Assembly: GCA_000687655.1 (NCBI GenBank)
Contig: JHWR01000011.1
Coordinates: 45,108 to 109,107 of the forward strand
DNA from: Lachnospiraceae bacterium YSB2008
GTDB lineage: Bacteria > Bacillota > Clostridia > Lachnospirales > Lachnospiraceae
DNA length: 64,000 nt
Direction: 5' to 3'
A program made the position numbers and the translations under genes. The notes beneath the pieces are model-generated. The model was given only the letters and a program-made list of their open reading frames with translations. It did not search any database and had not been told where the DNA came from. Shown piece by piece: positions 19,268-28,659 of the stretch (position 1 is the stretch's first letter; each line of letters opens with the position of its first letter).

Positions 19268-20557
19268 TTATAATCCAAGATCTTCCGGACTGCTGATCTT
19301 ACCTGTGATAGCGGAGGCCGCTGCAACTGCAGGACTCGCAAGATAGATCTCTGAATCGATGGCACCCATACGTCCGATGAAGTTACGGTTGGTAGTTGAT
19401 ACTGCTTTCTCACCATGTGCGAGGATTCCCATGTGACCGCCGAGGCAAGGTCCGCATGTAGGTGTACTTACGATAGCACCGGCTTCAACGAATATCTGTG
19501 TAAGTCCTTCCTTGAGCATCTGGAGATATATCTCCTGAGTTCCCGGAATAACTATTACTCTGAGCCAGTCTGCAACCTTACGTCCGTTCATGACGTCCGC
19601 TGCAATCCTCATATCATCGATACGTCCATTTGTACATGAACCTATAACAACCTGATCTATAGCAATGTCGCCTTCAGCATGTATCTCATCTATAGTCTTG
19701 GTATTCTCCGGAAGATGAGGGAATGCTATCGTAGGACGAAGTGTTGAAAGGTCAATCTCTATTACCTCATCATAATCAGCATCCGCATCAGCTTCGTAAA
19801 CTGTATATTCCTTGTTTGCGAATTTCTCCGGAGCATGATCCTTAATGTAATCAAGTGTAAGATCATCTACAGGGAATATTCCGTTCTTTGCTCCTGCCTC
19901 TATAGCCATATTTGCTATTGTGAATCTGTCATCCATTGTAAGTGATGCAACACCTTCACCGGCAAATTCCATTGACTTATATCTTGCACCGTCAACTCCA
20001 ATCATACCTATGATATGAAGTATAAGGTCCTTTCCGCTTACCCATTCAGCTTTCTCGCCCTTAAGTACAAACTTGATAGCTGAAGGAACCTTGAACCATG
20101 CCTTACCTGTAACCATTCCTGCTGCCATATCGGTAGAACCTACACCGGTTGAAAATGCACCGAGGGCTCCGTAGGTACATGTATGTGAATCAGCTCCTAT
20201 ACATGTATTACCTGCAACGATGAGGCCTTTCTCAGGAAGGAGGGCATGCTCTATACCCATCTGTCCTACATCGAAATAATTAACTATATTGTTAGCTTTA
20301 GAGAAGTCTCTTACCTGCTTAACATGTTCAGCACTCTTGATATCCTTGTTTGGAGTAAAGTGATCCATAACAAGTGCTATCTTTGTATTATCAAAGACTG
20401 TCTTCTTATTGAACTTGGAGAGCTCGTTGATAGCTACCGGAGTAGTGACATCGTTTCCGAGTACAAGATCAAGTGAAGCCTCTATAAGGTCACCTGCCTT
20501 AACTGATTCGAGTCCGGCATGAGCTGCAAGTATCTTCTGAGTCATTGTCATTCCCAT
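19268..20557 (-). CDS. leuC: 3-isopropylmalate dehydratase large subunit
   Basis: Aconitase-family subunit with a 4Fe-4S cluster. The cluster cysteines are in [13 protein letters not shown] and [12 protein letters not shown]. Substrate motif [21 protein letters not shown] is intact. Length 429 matches the clostridial/archaeal (HacA-type) form. Start at the first ATG after AGGAGG. leuA is not in this window, so the isopropylmalate synthase must be elsewhere. Confidence 0.96.
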   Translation of the reverse strand: MGMTMTQKILAAHAGLESVKAGDLIEASLDLVLGNDVTTPVAINELSKFNKKTVFDNTKIALVMDHFTPNKDIKSAEHVKQVRDFSKANNIVNYFDVGQMGIEHALLPEKGLIVAGNTCIGADSHTCTYGALGAFSTGVGSTDMAAGMVTGKAWFKVPSAIKFVLKGEKAEWVSGKDLILHIIGMIGVDGARYKSMEFAGEGVASLTMDDRFTIANMAIEAGAKNGIFPVDDLTLDYIKDHAPEKFANKEYTVYEADADADYDEVIEIDLSTLRPTIAFPHLPENTKTIDEIHAEGDIAIDQVVIGSCTNGRIDDMRIAADVMNGRKVADWLRVIVIPGTQEIYLQMLKEGLTQIFVEAGAIVSTPTCGPCLGGHMGILAHGEKAVSTTNRNFIGRMGAIDSEIYLASPAVAAASAITGKISSPEDLGL

Positions 20558-20596
20558 ATATATTTATCCTCCTACTAATGAAATAAATCTCTATAA

Positions 20597-21832
20597 TCAG
20601 TCATATCTTTCATCTATGACTCTCTTGGTCTTCTTCTCGCTTCTCGGAAGCACTCCTATCTCAACAACCTTGACTATAGGTGTGAAGCCAATCTTACTCT
20701 TTACGCTTGCGGCTATCTTCTGCGCAAGTGCTGCGAAGTCTACTGTTCCGTCAGTCTCAACATATATACGAAGTGTATCTTTTCCGTCTACATGTGAAAT
20801 TCTTATCTGATACTCACTGGAGAGCATCGGGAAGTCACGAAGAATCTCTTCTATCTGAGCAGGGAATACATTTACACCCTTGATCTTCATCATATCATCA
20901 GTTCTTCCCATGATAACATCAAGTCTAGGGAACTTGCTTCCGCATTTACATTCTCCCGGAATGATACGTGAAAGGTCATGTGTCCTGTATCTAATGAGCG
21001 GAGCACCTTCCTTAACGAGAGTTGTGATTACTATCTCACCGTACTCTCCGTCAGGAAGCACTTCTCCTGTCTTAGGATCGATGATCTCAATATAAATGTA
21101 GTCATCCCAGTAATGCATTCCTGTCTCACCCGGACAGTTAATTCCTATACCAGGTCCGTATATCTCTGTAAGACCGTAGATATCATAAAGCTCTATGCCG
21201 AGTTCATTTGCGATACGCTCACGCATCTTCTTGCCCCAGCGTTCTGAACCTATGACACCCTTCTTAAGGTGAATCTTATCCTTTATGCCTCTCTTCTCTA
21301 TCTCCTCTGCAAGAAGAAGTGCATATGAAGATGTTGAACAGAGGACTGTTGTCTTCATGTCCATCATCATCTGAAGCTGCTTATCTGTATTACCGGGACC
21401 CATAGGAACCGCCATGGCACCGAGTCTTTCTGCTCCTGCCTGGAATCCTATACCTGCAGTCCAAAGACCGTAGCCCGGTGTAATATGAATTCTGTCTTTT
21501 TTTGTTATTCCTGCCATCTCATAGCATCTTGCAAACATGATGGCCCAGTCTTCAACATCCTTCTTTGTATAAGGAATAATTACAGGAAGACCTGTAGTTC
21601 CTGACGAAGAATGTATCCTGACTATCTCTTCCTCAGGAGCAGTCATGAGCCCGAGCGGATATGCATCCCTGAGATCATTCTTCTCTGAAAAAGGAAGCTT
21701 CTCAAAATCCTCTGCACTTTCAACCTTTGTGATTCCTGCTTCACTGAGCTTCTTTCCATAGAAGCTTCCTGCAGATATCAGTGCCTCAATCCTTCCATTT
21801 ACAAGTTTTAATTGTTCATCATTTATTCTCAT
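20597..21832 (-). CDS. Phenylacetate-CoA ligase family (PaaK-like) adenylating enzyme
   Basis: It activates a carboxylic acid to its CoA thioester with ATP. It contains the AMP-binding motif HSSSGTTGLPVIIPYT, DIYGLTEIYGPGIG, and the C-terminal PaaK-type domain with GRTDDMMKIKGVNVFP. Length 411 is slightly short but normal for the anaerobe branch. It starts 10 bp after iorB, which strongly links it to the oxidoreductase. The pair is commonly found together, and the acid could be phenylacetate, indoleacetate or a branched short-chain acid. The substrate cannot be read from the sequence. Confidence 0.9.
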   Translation of the reverse strand: MRINDEQLKLVNGRIEALISAGSFYGKKLSEAGITKVESAEDFEKLPFSEKNDLRDAYPLGLMTAPEEEIVRIHSSSGTTGLPVIIPYTKKDVEDWAIMFARCYEMAGITKKDRIHITPGYGLWTAGIGFQAGAERLGAMAVPMGPGNTDKQLQMMMDMKTTVLCSTSSYALLLAEEIEKRGIKDKIHLKKGVIGSERWGKKMRERIANELGIELYDIYGLTEIYGPGIGINCPGETGMHYWDDYIYIEIIDPKTGEVLPDGEYGEIVITTLVKEGAPLIRYRTHDLSRIIPGECKCGSKFPRLDVIMGRTDDMMKIKGVNVFPAQIEEILRDFPMLSSEYQIRISHVDGKDTLRIYVETDGTVDFAALAQKIAASVKSKIGFTPIVKVVEIGVLPRSEKKTKRVIDERYD

Positions 21833-21842
21833 GGCATCCTCC

Positions 21843-22415
21843 TTAGGTTGTAGCTCTCAGAGCCATTTCATTCATTTTTATAAACTTCTCTTTTACAAGT
21901 CCTGACATAATCCTGACTGCATCATCTATAGTTATATCAAGTACACCTGTACTTATAGCTGCACCGAGCAGGACCATGTTGAGAACCTTCTGACTTCCAA
22001 GTCTTTCGGATATCTCTTCACCGTCTACTGCTTTTACGTTCTGAACCTTGGATCTGAGATAATCCAGCATTTCATCAGCAGTATAATTCATATCGGAAAG
22101 TGTTGCCGTGGTAGGCTTGATAACATGACTGTTGACTATAACAGTTCCTCCCTCCTTAAGATAAGGAAGCATCCTTACAGTCTCGCCCGCTTCAAAGCCG
22201 ATTATTATATCAGCTTCACCTTTACCTATAAGCGGTGTATATGCATCATCGCCTATCTTGACGTAGCTTGTTACACTTCCGCCCCTCTGAGACATTCCAA
22301 TGGTCTCGGCACTCATTACTTTGATGCCTCTTTCCATTGAAGATGCAGACAGTATCTTTGAAGCGAGAACAGTTCCCTGTCCGCCTACTCCGCAGAGTAT
22401 GATATTCTTAGACAT
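21843..22415 (-). CDS. iorB: Indolepyruvate:ferredoxin oxidoreductase, beta subunit
   Basis: Gamma/beta-type subunit of the arylpyruvate ferredoxin oxidoreductase. N-terminal NIILCGVGGQGTVLASKIL and MSQRGGSVTSYVKIG motifs match the family. A longer frame to 22430 begins MEVLR, but that stretch is itself the GGAGG ribosome site (eight bases before ATG), so the start is the ATG at 22415. It overlaps the iorA stop by 8 bp, indicating translational coupling. About 190 residues, normal length. Confidence 0.94.
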   Translation of the reverse strand: MSKNIILCGVGGQGTVLASKILSASSMERGIKVMSAETIGMSQRGGSVTSYVKIGDDAYTPLIGKGEADIIIGFEAGETVRMLPYLKEGGTVIVNSHVIKPTTATLSDMNYTADEMLDYLRSKVQNVKAVDGEEISERLGSQKVLNMVLLGAAISTGVLDITIDDAVRIMSGLVKEKFIKMNEMALRATT

Positions 22416-24228
22416 TCTCAGCACCTCCATTCTCTATGGCAGATACCGGACATATCCTGCTGCAGAGTCCGCAGCCCGTGCACAGGCTCTTATCTATGCA
22501 GACATTTCCATCTTCTGTATATATAGCAGGGCATCCAAGTTCCCTTATGCACTTCTTACATTTAATGCATTTATCGCTAATCACTTCATAAGGCTTGCCG
22601 GAAGGAACTATCGCTATACAAGGCGACTTGAAGATTATCGCCCTCACACCTTTTTCCTCGGAAACCTTCTTAACAGTCTCGATAGCATTTTCTATATCAA
22701 GAGGATCTACAGTAACAACTGTCTCAAGTCCGATCCCCTTCAGTACATTTTCTATACTAACCTTGCTGACTACCTCTCCCATCATGGTACGTCCCGTGCC
22801 CGGATGAGGCTGATGTCCGGTCATCGCCGTTGTTGAATTGTCAAGAACGACCAGAACCATGTCTGCCTGGTTATATACCGCATTGACAACTCCGGTAATA
22901 CCTGATGCGAAGAAGGTTGAATCACCGACAAATGCAAATGCTGTCGTATCTTCTTCTATATGATAAATGCCCTGTGCTATATTTATGCCTGCACCCATGC
23001 AGAGGCATGTATCAACCATATCAAGCGGCATCGCATTACCAAGTGTATAGCATCCTATATCGCCTGCAAATACAGTCTTCTTACCGGCCATTGCTTTTTT
23101 TACTGCATAAAATGATGCTCTGTGAGGACAGCCTGCACATAAGACAGGCGGTCTTACAGGAAGTGAAGGCGCATCGCTTATATCATAAGAGCTTTCATTA
23201 ACGTCACTGCCTGTAAATGTATCGATACATTTTTTAACTATATCAACTGAATTCTCGCCGGAACGCGGTACATTTCCGGTAAGTTTTCCATATATTTTTG
23301 TCTTAAGTCCGTACTTTCCGCAGGTAAATATAAGTGCCCTTTCTATAACAGGATCAAGCTCTTCAACACAAAGAACTTCATCAAGTCCTGAAAGGAAATC
23401 CTTAGCCATATCTTCTGGGAAAGGAAATGGAGTTCCTACCTTTAAGAGCGGCATCTCACCTCTTGTCTTCATGGCTTCCTTCACATAAGCCACGCTCACT
23501 CCGCCGGCTGCGATTCCTCTCTTAGATTCTTTATCATTAAAGAGTATCTCATTCTTATCATATTCAGAGAAAACAGTCTTCAGCTTATCATTTCTTTCTT
23601 CAATAAGAATATGATTATTATATGAAAGCTTAGGGAATATAACCCATCTCTTTGAGTCCTTCACAAACCCTTCCGCTTCATTTTCATAATATTCATTTTC
23701 ATCTTTTACATCTATGGATTCATAACCATGGCTTATCCTTGTCGTTGAACGAAGGAATACCGGTGTGCCGTACTTTTCTGAATACTCATATGCATCCTGA
23801 ATCATGGAATATGCTTCTGAAACGCTTGAAGGATCAAAGCACGGAAGCTTACTGAACATAGCAAAGGTTCTGGTATCCTGCTCTGTCTGTGAGGATATAG
23901 GTCCGGGATCATCTGCCACAAGCACGACCATTCCGCCTTTGATTCCTACATACTCGAGACTCATAAGAGGATCAGATGCAACATTTAATCCTACCTGCTT
24001 CATTGTAACAAGAGTTCTCGCACCCGCATATGATGCACCTGCCGCTACTTCCATGGCAGACTTTTCATTTACAGACCACTCAACATATGTCTTTTCAGGT
24101 CTTATCTTTGCGACAGTTTCAAGAACCTCGGTAGATGGTGTTCCCGGGTAGCCTGCAACAAGATTTACGCCTGCCGCTATAGCTCCATATGCAATTGCCT
24201 GATTACCCATCAAGTATTCTTTATGCAT
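22408..24228 (-). CDS. iorA: Indolepyruvate:ferredoxin oxidoreductase, alpha subunit
   Basis: TPP- and Fe-S-dependent interconversion of 2-oxo acids (arylpyruvates) with acyl-CoA, CO2 and reduced ferredoxin. N-terminal AGYPGTPSTEVLE and VEWSVNEKSAMEVA are of the pyruvate:ferredoxin alpha fold. TPP-binding region is FVGDSTFFASG with VVLDNSTTAMTG. Two C-terminal 4Fe-4S sites (CIKCKKC and CTGCGLCSRICP, residues about 560-595) are intact. Length 606 is normal. It overlaps the upstream membrane gene by 8 bp and iorB by 8 bp. In anaerobes the enzyme can also run toward reductive carboxylation. Confidence 0.96.
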   Translation of the reverse strand: MHKEYLMGNQAIAYGAIAAGVNLVAGYPGTPSTEVLETVAKIRPEKTYVEWSVNEKSAMEVAAGASYAGARTLVTMKQVGLNVASDPLMSLEYVGIKGGMVVLVADDPGPISSQTEQDTRTFAMFSKLPCFDPSSVSEAYSMIQDAYEYSEKYGTPVFLRSTTRISHGYESIDVKDENEYYENEAEGFVKDSKRWVIFPKLSYNNHILIEERNDKLKTVFSEYDKNEILFNDKESKRGIAAGGVSVAYVKEAMKTRGEMPLLKVGTPFPFPEDMAKDFLSGLDEVLCVEELDPVIERALIFTCGKYGLKTKIYGKLTGNVPRSGENSVDIVKKCIDTFTGSDVNESSYDISDAPSLPVRPPVLCAGCPHRASFYAVKKAMAGKKTVFAGDIGCYTLGNAMPLDMVDTCLCMGAGINIAQGIYHIEEDTTAFAFVGDSTFFASGITGVVNAVYNQADMVLVVLDNSTTAMTGHQPHPGTGRTMMGEVVSKVSIENVLKGIGLETVVTVDPLDIENAIETVKKVSEEKGVRAIIFKSPCIAIVPSGKPYEVISDKCIKCKKCIRELGCPAIYTEDGNVCIDKSLCTGCGLCSRICPVSAIENGGAENV

Positions 24229-25069
24229 TAATCTCTTCCTTTACTTCGGTTTCATTTTCAGGTTCATCAGAACCTCTGAATTTCTGAACAACCCTGTTAT
24301 TTGTAATGAGCTCCTTGCCCTTCTCAAGTCCCCTGCCTATTCTTCCGTTCATGACTCTCTCACGGTATTCATCAAATGAACCGCGGAAATCCCTGTCAGA
24401 GAAGAGGGAAAAACGTCTTAAGATGAACTTAGGGCTCTCCTTGATCTTAACCTTATATCCGTTGATACTGTCAAGGAAGTCATTGTAACGAACGACTATA
24501 TCATGCTCATCTGCGAAGGTCTTCACCTTAACAACAAGATTGAAGGAGAAAACCAGATCAAGCGTAAATACTCCGTAGAAAAATCCGACAACAAATGAAA
24601 ATGCCAGATTTCTTGAAAGCCAGTCAACTGCTTCCATTGTATATGGATGAACAAGGTAGTAATATCCACATCCGAGTATTCCCCACATAAGTGAATACAG
24701 AGGACATATTATACCTTTGAAGTTAAGCCATTCATCTGTATAATCCCACAGCTGGACTTTAAGGACATTTATGAAAATCAGACCGGCAGCAAGCTCTATC
24801 ATTGTGAGAACTATTGCCATTATGAAAAATGTAACGATAAACCCCGGAAGTCCCTTAAGCAGATAATTACTGTAAAAATCACATACGAGATAACATATGA
24901 CCTGTCCGAAACCGTATACAGGAAGATATGGTCCCATAAGAAATCCCGGATTCTCCCACTTGTGACTGACTGACTTAACAGGTGCATATCTTCTGAAAAA
25001 CAGCTCACCTATCCAGCCTACAAGACAGCCTACAAAGAATAAAAATGCCAGTTTTATAAAATAATTCAT
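24221..25069 (-). CDS. PF06541-type polytopic membrane protein (putative ABC-transporter type IV)
   Basis: The 282 residues have about six hydrophobic segments in the first ~190 residues, beginning LAFLFFVGCLVGWIGELFFRR, and a charged cytoplasmic tail (about 195-282). The GW(I/L)xE pattern and the ENPGFLMGPYLPVYGFG motif match the PF06541 family (CmpB-like), whose function is not established. It overlaps iorA by 8 bp and leads the long minus-strand amino-acid operon, so a transport or sensing role for an acid substrate is possible but not shown. Confidence 0.8.
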   Translation of the reverse strand: MNYFIKLAFLFFVGCLVGWIGELFFRRYAPVKSVSHKWENPGFLMGPYLPVYGFGQVICYLVCDFYSNYLLKGLPGFIVTFFIMAIVLTMIELAAGLIFINVLKVQLWDYTDEWLNFKGIICPLYSLMWGILGCGYYYLVHPYTMEAVDWLSRNLAFSFVVGFFYGVFTLDLVFSFNLVVKVKTFADEHDIVVRYNDFLDSINGYKVKIKESPKFILRRFSLFSDRDFRGSFDEYRERVMNGRIGRGLEKGKELITNNRVVQKFRGSDEPENETEVKEEINA

Positions 25070-25103
25070 GTCTAATCACCTGAGTTTGCACATAATCTTA
25101 CAT

Positions 25104-25109
25104 ATTATA
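25104..25109 (-). promoter_or_regulatory. Possible -10 element of the PF06541-iorAB operon
   Basis: A perfect TATAAT on the minus strand lies 35 bp before the start at 25069. No good -35 is found 17 bases upstream, so this is tentative. It is the only candidate in front of a run of about twelve co-directional genes. Confidence 0.4.
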
Positions 25110-25179
25110 GTACAAATGGATGAATAAATACACTATTTTTTCTATTTTTATCACACTAAAAATCTCCGTATACCAAAAA

Positions 25180-25212
25180 TGCATAATATTCATAAAAATG
25201 CATAAATATACT
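25180..25212. promoter_or_regulatory. Tandem ARG-box-like sites in the carB-iorA divergent region
   Basis: Two TGCAT-led imperfect palindromes start at 25180 (13 bases, ends ATTCA) and 25199 (14 bases). They resemble the AhrC/ArgR consensus TGMATwwwwATTCA, with one base missing in the first and two mismatches in the second. Upstream of a carbamoyl-phosphate synthase gene this would fit arginine control. The match is weak and the region is AT-rich, so chance is possible. Confidence 0.3.
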
Positions 25213-25285
25213 ACAAGTTGTATATTATTAACCATTTTATACATATATGATGTGAAATTTTATTCAAAAATATTATATTTTTGTA

Positions 25286-25314
25286 TGGAAATATGGATGG
25301 CTTGGTGTTATAAT
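25286..25314 (+). promoter_or_regulatory. carB promoter with extended -10
   Basis: TGTTATAAT (TG at 25306-25307, TATAAT 25309-25314) is a perfect extended -10. The -35 candidate TGGAAA (25286-25291, 17-base spacer) is weak, as is usual with extended -10 sites. It lies about 40 bp before the ATG at 25356. Confidence 0.65.
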
Positions 25315-25355
25315 ACCAAAAGTTTAGGTTTAATTATTCTTAGGAGGTAAAATGT

Positions 25356-28300
25356 ATGTCACAAAGAACTGACATTAAGAAGATTCTTATAATCGGATCC
25401 GGCCCTATCATCATAGGTCAGGCGTGTGAATTTGACTATTCAGGTACACAGGCTTGTAAAGCTCTCCGCAGTCTTGGTTATGAGATCGTTCTCGTTAATT
25501 CCAATCCTGCTACTATTATGACGGATCCTGAGATGGCTGATGTAACTTATATCGAGCCTCTTGATGCTGACCGTCTTGAACAGATTATCGCAAAAGAACG
25601 TCCTGATGCATTGCTTCCAAACCTTGGTGGTCAGTCAGGACTTAATTTATGTGCAGAGCTCAATAAACTCGGTATACTCGACAAGTACGGCGTACAGGTT
25701 ATAGGTGTTCAGGTTGACGCCATTGAACGTGGTGAAGACAGAATCGAATTCAAGCAGACTATGGACAGCCTCGGCATAGAGATGGCTCGTTCAGAGGTTG
25801 CTTACAGTGTAGATGAAGCTCTCGCTATCGCTGATAAGCTCGGATATCCTGTTGTACTCCGTCCTGCTTATACCATGGGCGGCGCCGGCGGCGGACTTGT
25901 ATATAATAAGGAAGAGCTTAAGGTTGTCTGTGCAAGAGGTATACAGGCAAGCCTTGTTGGTCAGGTTCTTGTTGAAGAATCCATACTTGGATGGGAAGAA
26001 CTTGAGCTTGAAGTTGTCCGTGATAAAGAAGGAAATATGATCACAGTATGCTTCATAGAGAATATCGATCCTATGGGCGTTCATACAGGCGACTCCTTCT
26101 GTGCCGCTCCAATGCTTACTATCTCCGAAGATCTTCAGAAGAGACTTCAGGAGCAGGCATATAAGATAGTTGATAAGATCGAAGTTATAGGTGGTACAAA
26201 CGTTCAGTTTGCACATGATCCTGTATCTGACAGAATCATAGTTATTGAGATCAATCCTCGTACATCACGTTCTTCTGCTCTTGCTTCAAAGGCTACAGGC
26301 TTCCCTATCGCGCTTGTATCTGCTAAGCTTGCTGCAGGTCTTACACTTAAGGATATTCCATGTGGTAAGTACGGAACACTTGATAAGTATTATCCTGACG
26401 GAGATTATGTTGTAATCAAGTTCGCAAGATGGGCATTCGAGAAGTTCAAGGGCGTTGAAGATAAGCTCGGAACTCAGATGCGTGCTGTCGGCGAAGTTAT
26501 GAGTATAGGTAAGAACTATAAAGAAGCTTTCCAGAAGGCTATACGTTCACTTGAGAAAGGCCGTTACGGTCTCGGTCATGTTAAGAATTACTATGACATG
26601 ACTAAGGAAGAACTTCTTAAGCTTCTCATCACTCCTTCAAGTGAGAGACATTTCATTATGTACGAAGCACTCAGAAAGGGAGCTACAATCGATGAAGTAT
26701 TCGAGCTCACTCATGTAAAGAAATACTTCATTGAGCAGATGAAGGAACTTGTTGATGAGGAAGAAGCACTTGTTACTTCATTTAAGGGTACTCTTCCATC
26801 CGATGATGCACTCGTTCAGGCAAAGAAGGATGGTTTCTCAGATAAGTACCTCAGCGAGATACTTGAGGTTTCTGAAGATGATATAAGAAATAAACGTGAA
26901 GCACTCGGCTGCACAGAGACCTGGGACTTCGTTCATGTAAGCGGAACTGAAGACAGTTCATACTTCTATTCTACTTACAACGCTGAAGATAAGAACCCTG
27001 TTAATTCCGATAAGCCAAAGATCATGATACTCGGCGGCGGTCCTAACCGTATCGGTCAGGGTATCGAGTTCGACTACTGCTGCGTTCATGCTGCTATGTC
27101 ACTCAAGAAGCTCGGCTTCGAAACAATAATCGTTAACTGTAACCCTGAGACAGTTTCAACTGACTATGATACATCTGATAAGCTCTACTTCGAGCCGCTT
27201 ACACTTGAAGATGTTCTCAGCATATATAAGAAGGAAAAGCCGGTCGGAGTTATCGCTCAGTTCGGTGGTCAGACACCTCTTAACCTTGCTGCTGACCTTC
27301 AGAAGAACGGTGTTAAGATACTCGGTACTTCTCCTGAGGTTATCGACCTTGCAGAGGACAGAGATCAGTTCAGGGCAATGATGGATAAGCTCGGCATTCC
27401 TATGCCTGAGTCAGGAATGGCTACTACTGTTCCTGAAGCTATCGAGATTGCTAACAAGATCGGTTATCCTGTTATGGTTCGTCCTTCATACGTTCTCGGC
27501 GGACGTGGTATGGAAGTTGTTTACGACGATGATGCAATGACCGGATATATGGAAGCTGCTGTTGGTGTTACACCTGACAGACCGATACTTATCGACAGAT
27601 TCCTGCATCATGCAATGGAATGTGAAGCTGATGCCATAGCTGACGGAACTCATGCATATGTTCCTGCTGTTATGGAGCATATAGAGCTTGCAGGTATACA
27701 TTCAGGTGACTCTGCATGTCTCATACCTTCAAAGCACATATCAGAAAAGAATATTGAAACTATCAAGGAATACACAAGAAAGATTGCTGAGGAAATGCAT
27801 GTAGTTGGTCTTATGAACATGCAGTACGCTATAGAGGATGACAGAGTATTCGTTCTCGAGGCTAATCCAAGAGCATCACGTACTGTTCCGCTTGTATCTA
27901 AGGTATGCGGAATCAGAATGGTTCCTCTTGCAACAGAGATCATCACAGGCGAGCTTACCGGTAAGCCATCTCCTGTTCCGACACTTAAGGACAGAAATAT
28001 ACCTTACTTCGGTGTCAAGGAAGCAGTATTCCCATTCAATATGTTCCAGGAAGTTGACCCTATACTCGGACCTGAGATGCGTTCAACCGGAGAAGTACTC
28101 GGAATATCAAGATCTCTCGGTGGTGCATTCTTCAAGGCTGAAGAAGCTGCTAAGTCAATGCTTCCACTTGAAGGAACAGTTCTTATATCTGTTAACAGCC
28201 AGGATAAGGATGAGGTTGTTGAAGTAGCTAAGGCATTCAACAATGTAAACTTCAAGATCATGGCTACTGAAGGAACAGCAAAGCTTATCGAAGCTGCAGG

Positions 28301-28583
28301 AATACCTGTAGAAGTTGTTAAGAAGATTTACGAAGGACGTCCTAACATCCTTGACCATATAACAAATGGAGATATCGATATAATCGTTAACTCTCCTATC
28401 GGTAAGGCAAGCGTTCATGATGACAGCTACTTACGTAAGGCTGCTATCAAAAATAAGATTCCTTACTTCACAACTATGGCAGCTGCATTTGCTGCAGCGG
28501 ATGGTATAAGACATCTTAAGAAGCATAAGTTCTCAGATGTTCGCAGCCTTCAGGCTTGGCATTCGGATATTACTGAAAAGTAA
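25356..28583 (+). CDS. carB: Carbamoyl-phosphate synthase large subunit
   Basis: It makes carbamoyl phosphate from bicarbonate, ammonia (from CarA) and two ATP, for arginine and pyrimidines. The 1075 residues carry two homologous ATP-grasp halves: the first starts at KKILIIGSGPIIIGQACEFDYSG, the second near residue 555 at ILGGGPNRIGQGIEFDYC. A C-terminal MGS-like allosteric domain covers about 940-1075. All segments are intact. ATG start with AGGAGG eight bases upstream. Unlike in many genomes, carA is not adjacent, so the glutaminase subunit must lie elsewhere. It stands alone with its own promoter and terminator. Confidence 0.97.
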   Translation: MSQRTDIKKILIIGSGPIIIGQACEFDYSGTQACKALRSLGYEIVLVNSNPATIMTDPEMADVTYIEPLDADRLEQIIAKERPDALLPNLGGQSGLNLCAELNKLGILDKYGVQVIGVQVDAIERGEDRIEFKQTMDSLGIEMARSEVAYSVDEALAIADKLGYPVVLRPAYTMGGAGGGLVYNKEELKVVCARGIQASLVGQVLVEESILGWEELELEVVRDKEGNMITVCFIENIDPMGVHTGDSFCAAPMLTISEDLQKRLQEQAYKIVDKIEVIGGTNVQFAHDPVSDRIIVIEINPRTSRSSALASKATGFPIALVSAKLAAGLTLKDIPCGKYGTLDKYYPDGDYVVIKFARWAFEKFKGVEDKLGTQMRAVGEVMSIGKNYKEAFQKAIRSLEKGRYGLGHVKNYYDMTKEELLKLLITPSSERHFIMYEALRKGATIDEVFELTHVKKYFIEQMKELVDEEEALVTSFKGTLPSDDALVQAKKDGFSDKYLSEILEVSEDDIRNKREALGCTETWDFVHVSGTEDSSYFYSTYNAEDKNPVNSDKPKIMILGGGPNRIGQGIEFDYCCVHAAMSLKKLGFETIIVNCNPETVSTDYDTSDKLYFEPLTLEDVLSIYKKEKPVGVIAQFGGQTPLNLAADLQKNGVKILGTSPEVIDLAEDRDQFRAMMDKLGIPMPESGMATTVPEAIEIANKIGYPVMVRPSYVLGGRGMEVVYDDDAMTGYMEAAVGVTPDRPILIDRFLHHAMECEADAIADGTHAYVPAVMEHIELAGIHSGDSACLIPSKHISEKNIETIKEYTRKIAEEMHVVGLMNMQYAIEDDRVFVLEANPRASRTVPLVSKVCGIRMVPLATEIITGELTGKPSPVPTLKDRNIPYFGVKEAVFPFNMFQEVDPILGPEMRSTGEVLGISRSLGGAFFKAEEAAKSMLPLEGTVLISVNSQDKDEVVEVAKAFNNVNFKIMATEGTAKLIEAAGIPVEVVKKIYEGRPNILDHITNGDIDIIVNSPIGKASVHDDSYLRKAAIKNKIPYFTTMAAAFAAADGIRHLKKHKFSDVRSLQAWHSDITEK

Positions 28584-28596
28584 TACAAAATAAACG

Positions 28597-28636
28597 AAAT
28601 AGACAGCTGCCAAAAATGGTAGCTGTCTATTTTTAT
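28597..28636 (+). terminator. Terminator after carB
   Basis: The hairpin AAATAGACAGCTGCC / GGTAGCTGTCTATTT with a 6-base loop is followed by a T-rich tail. It sits 14 bp after the carB stop and may also serve the convergent GH32 gene. Confidence 0.88.
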
Positions 28637-28659
28637 ACTTAAAAAGCATTATTCTTTAT

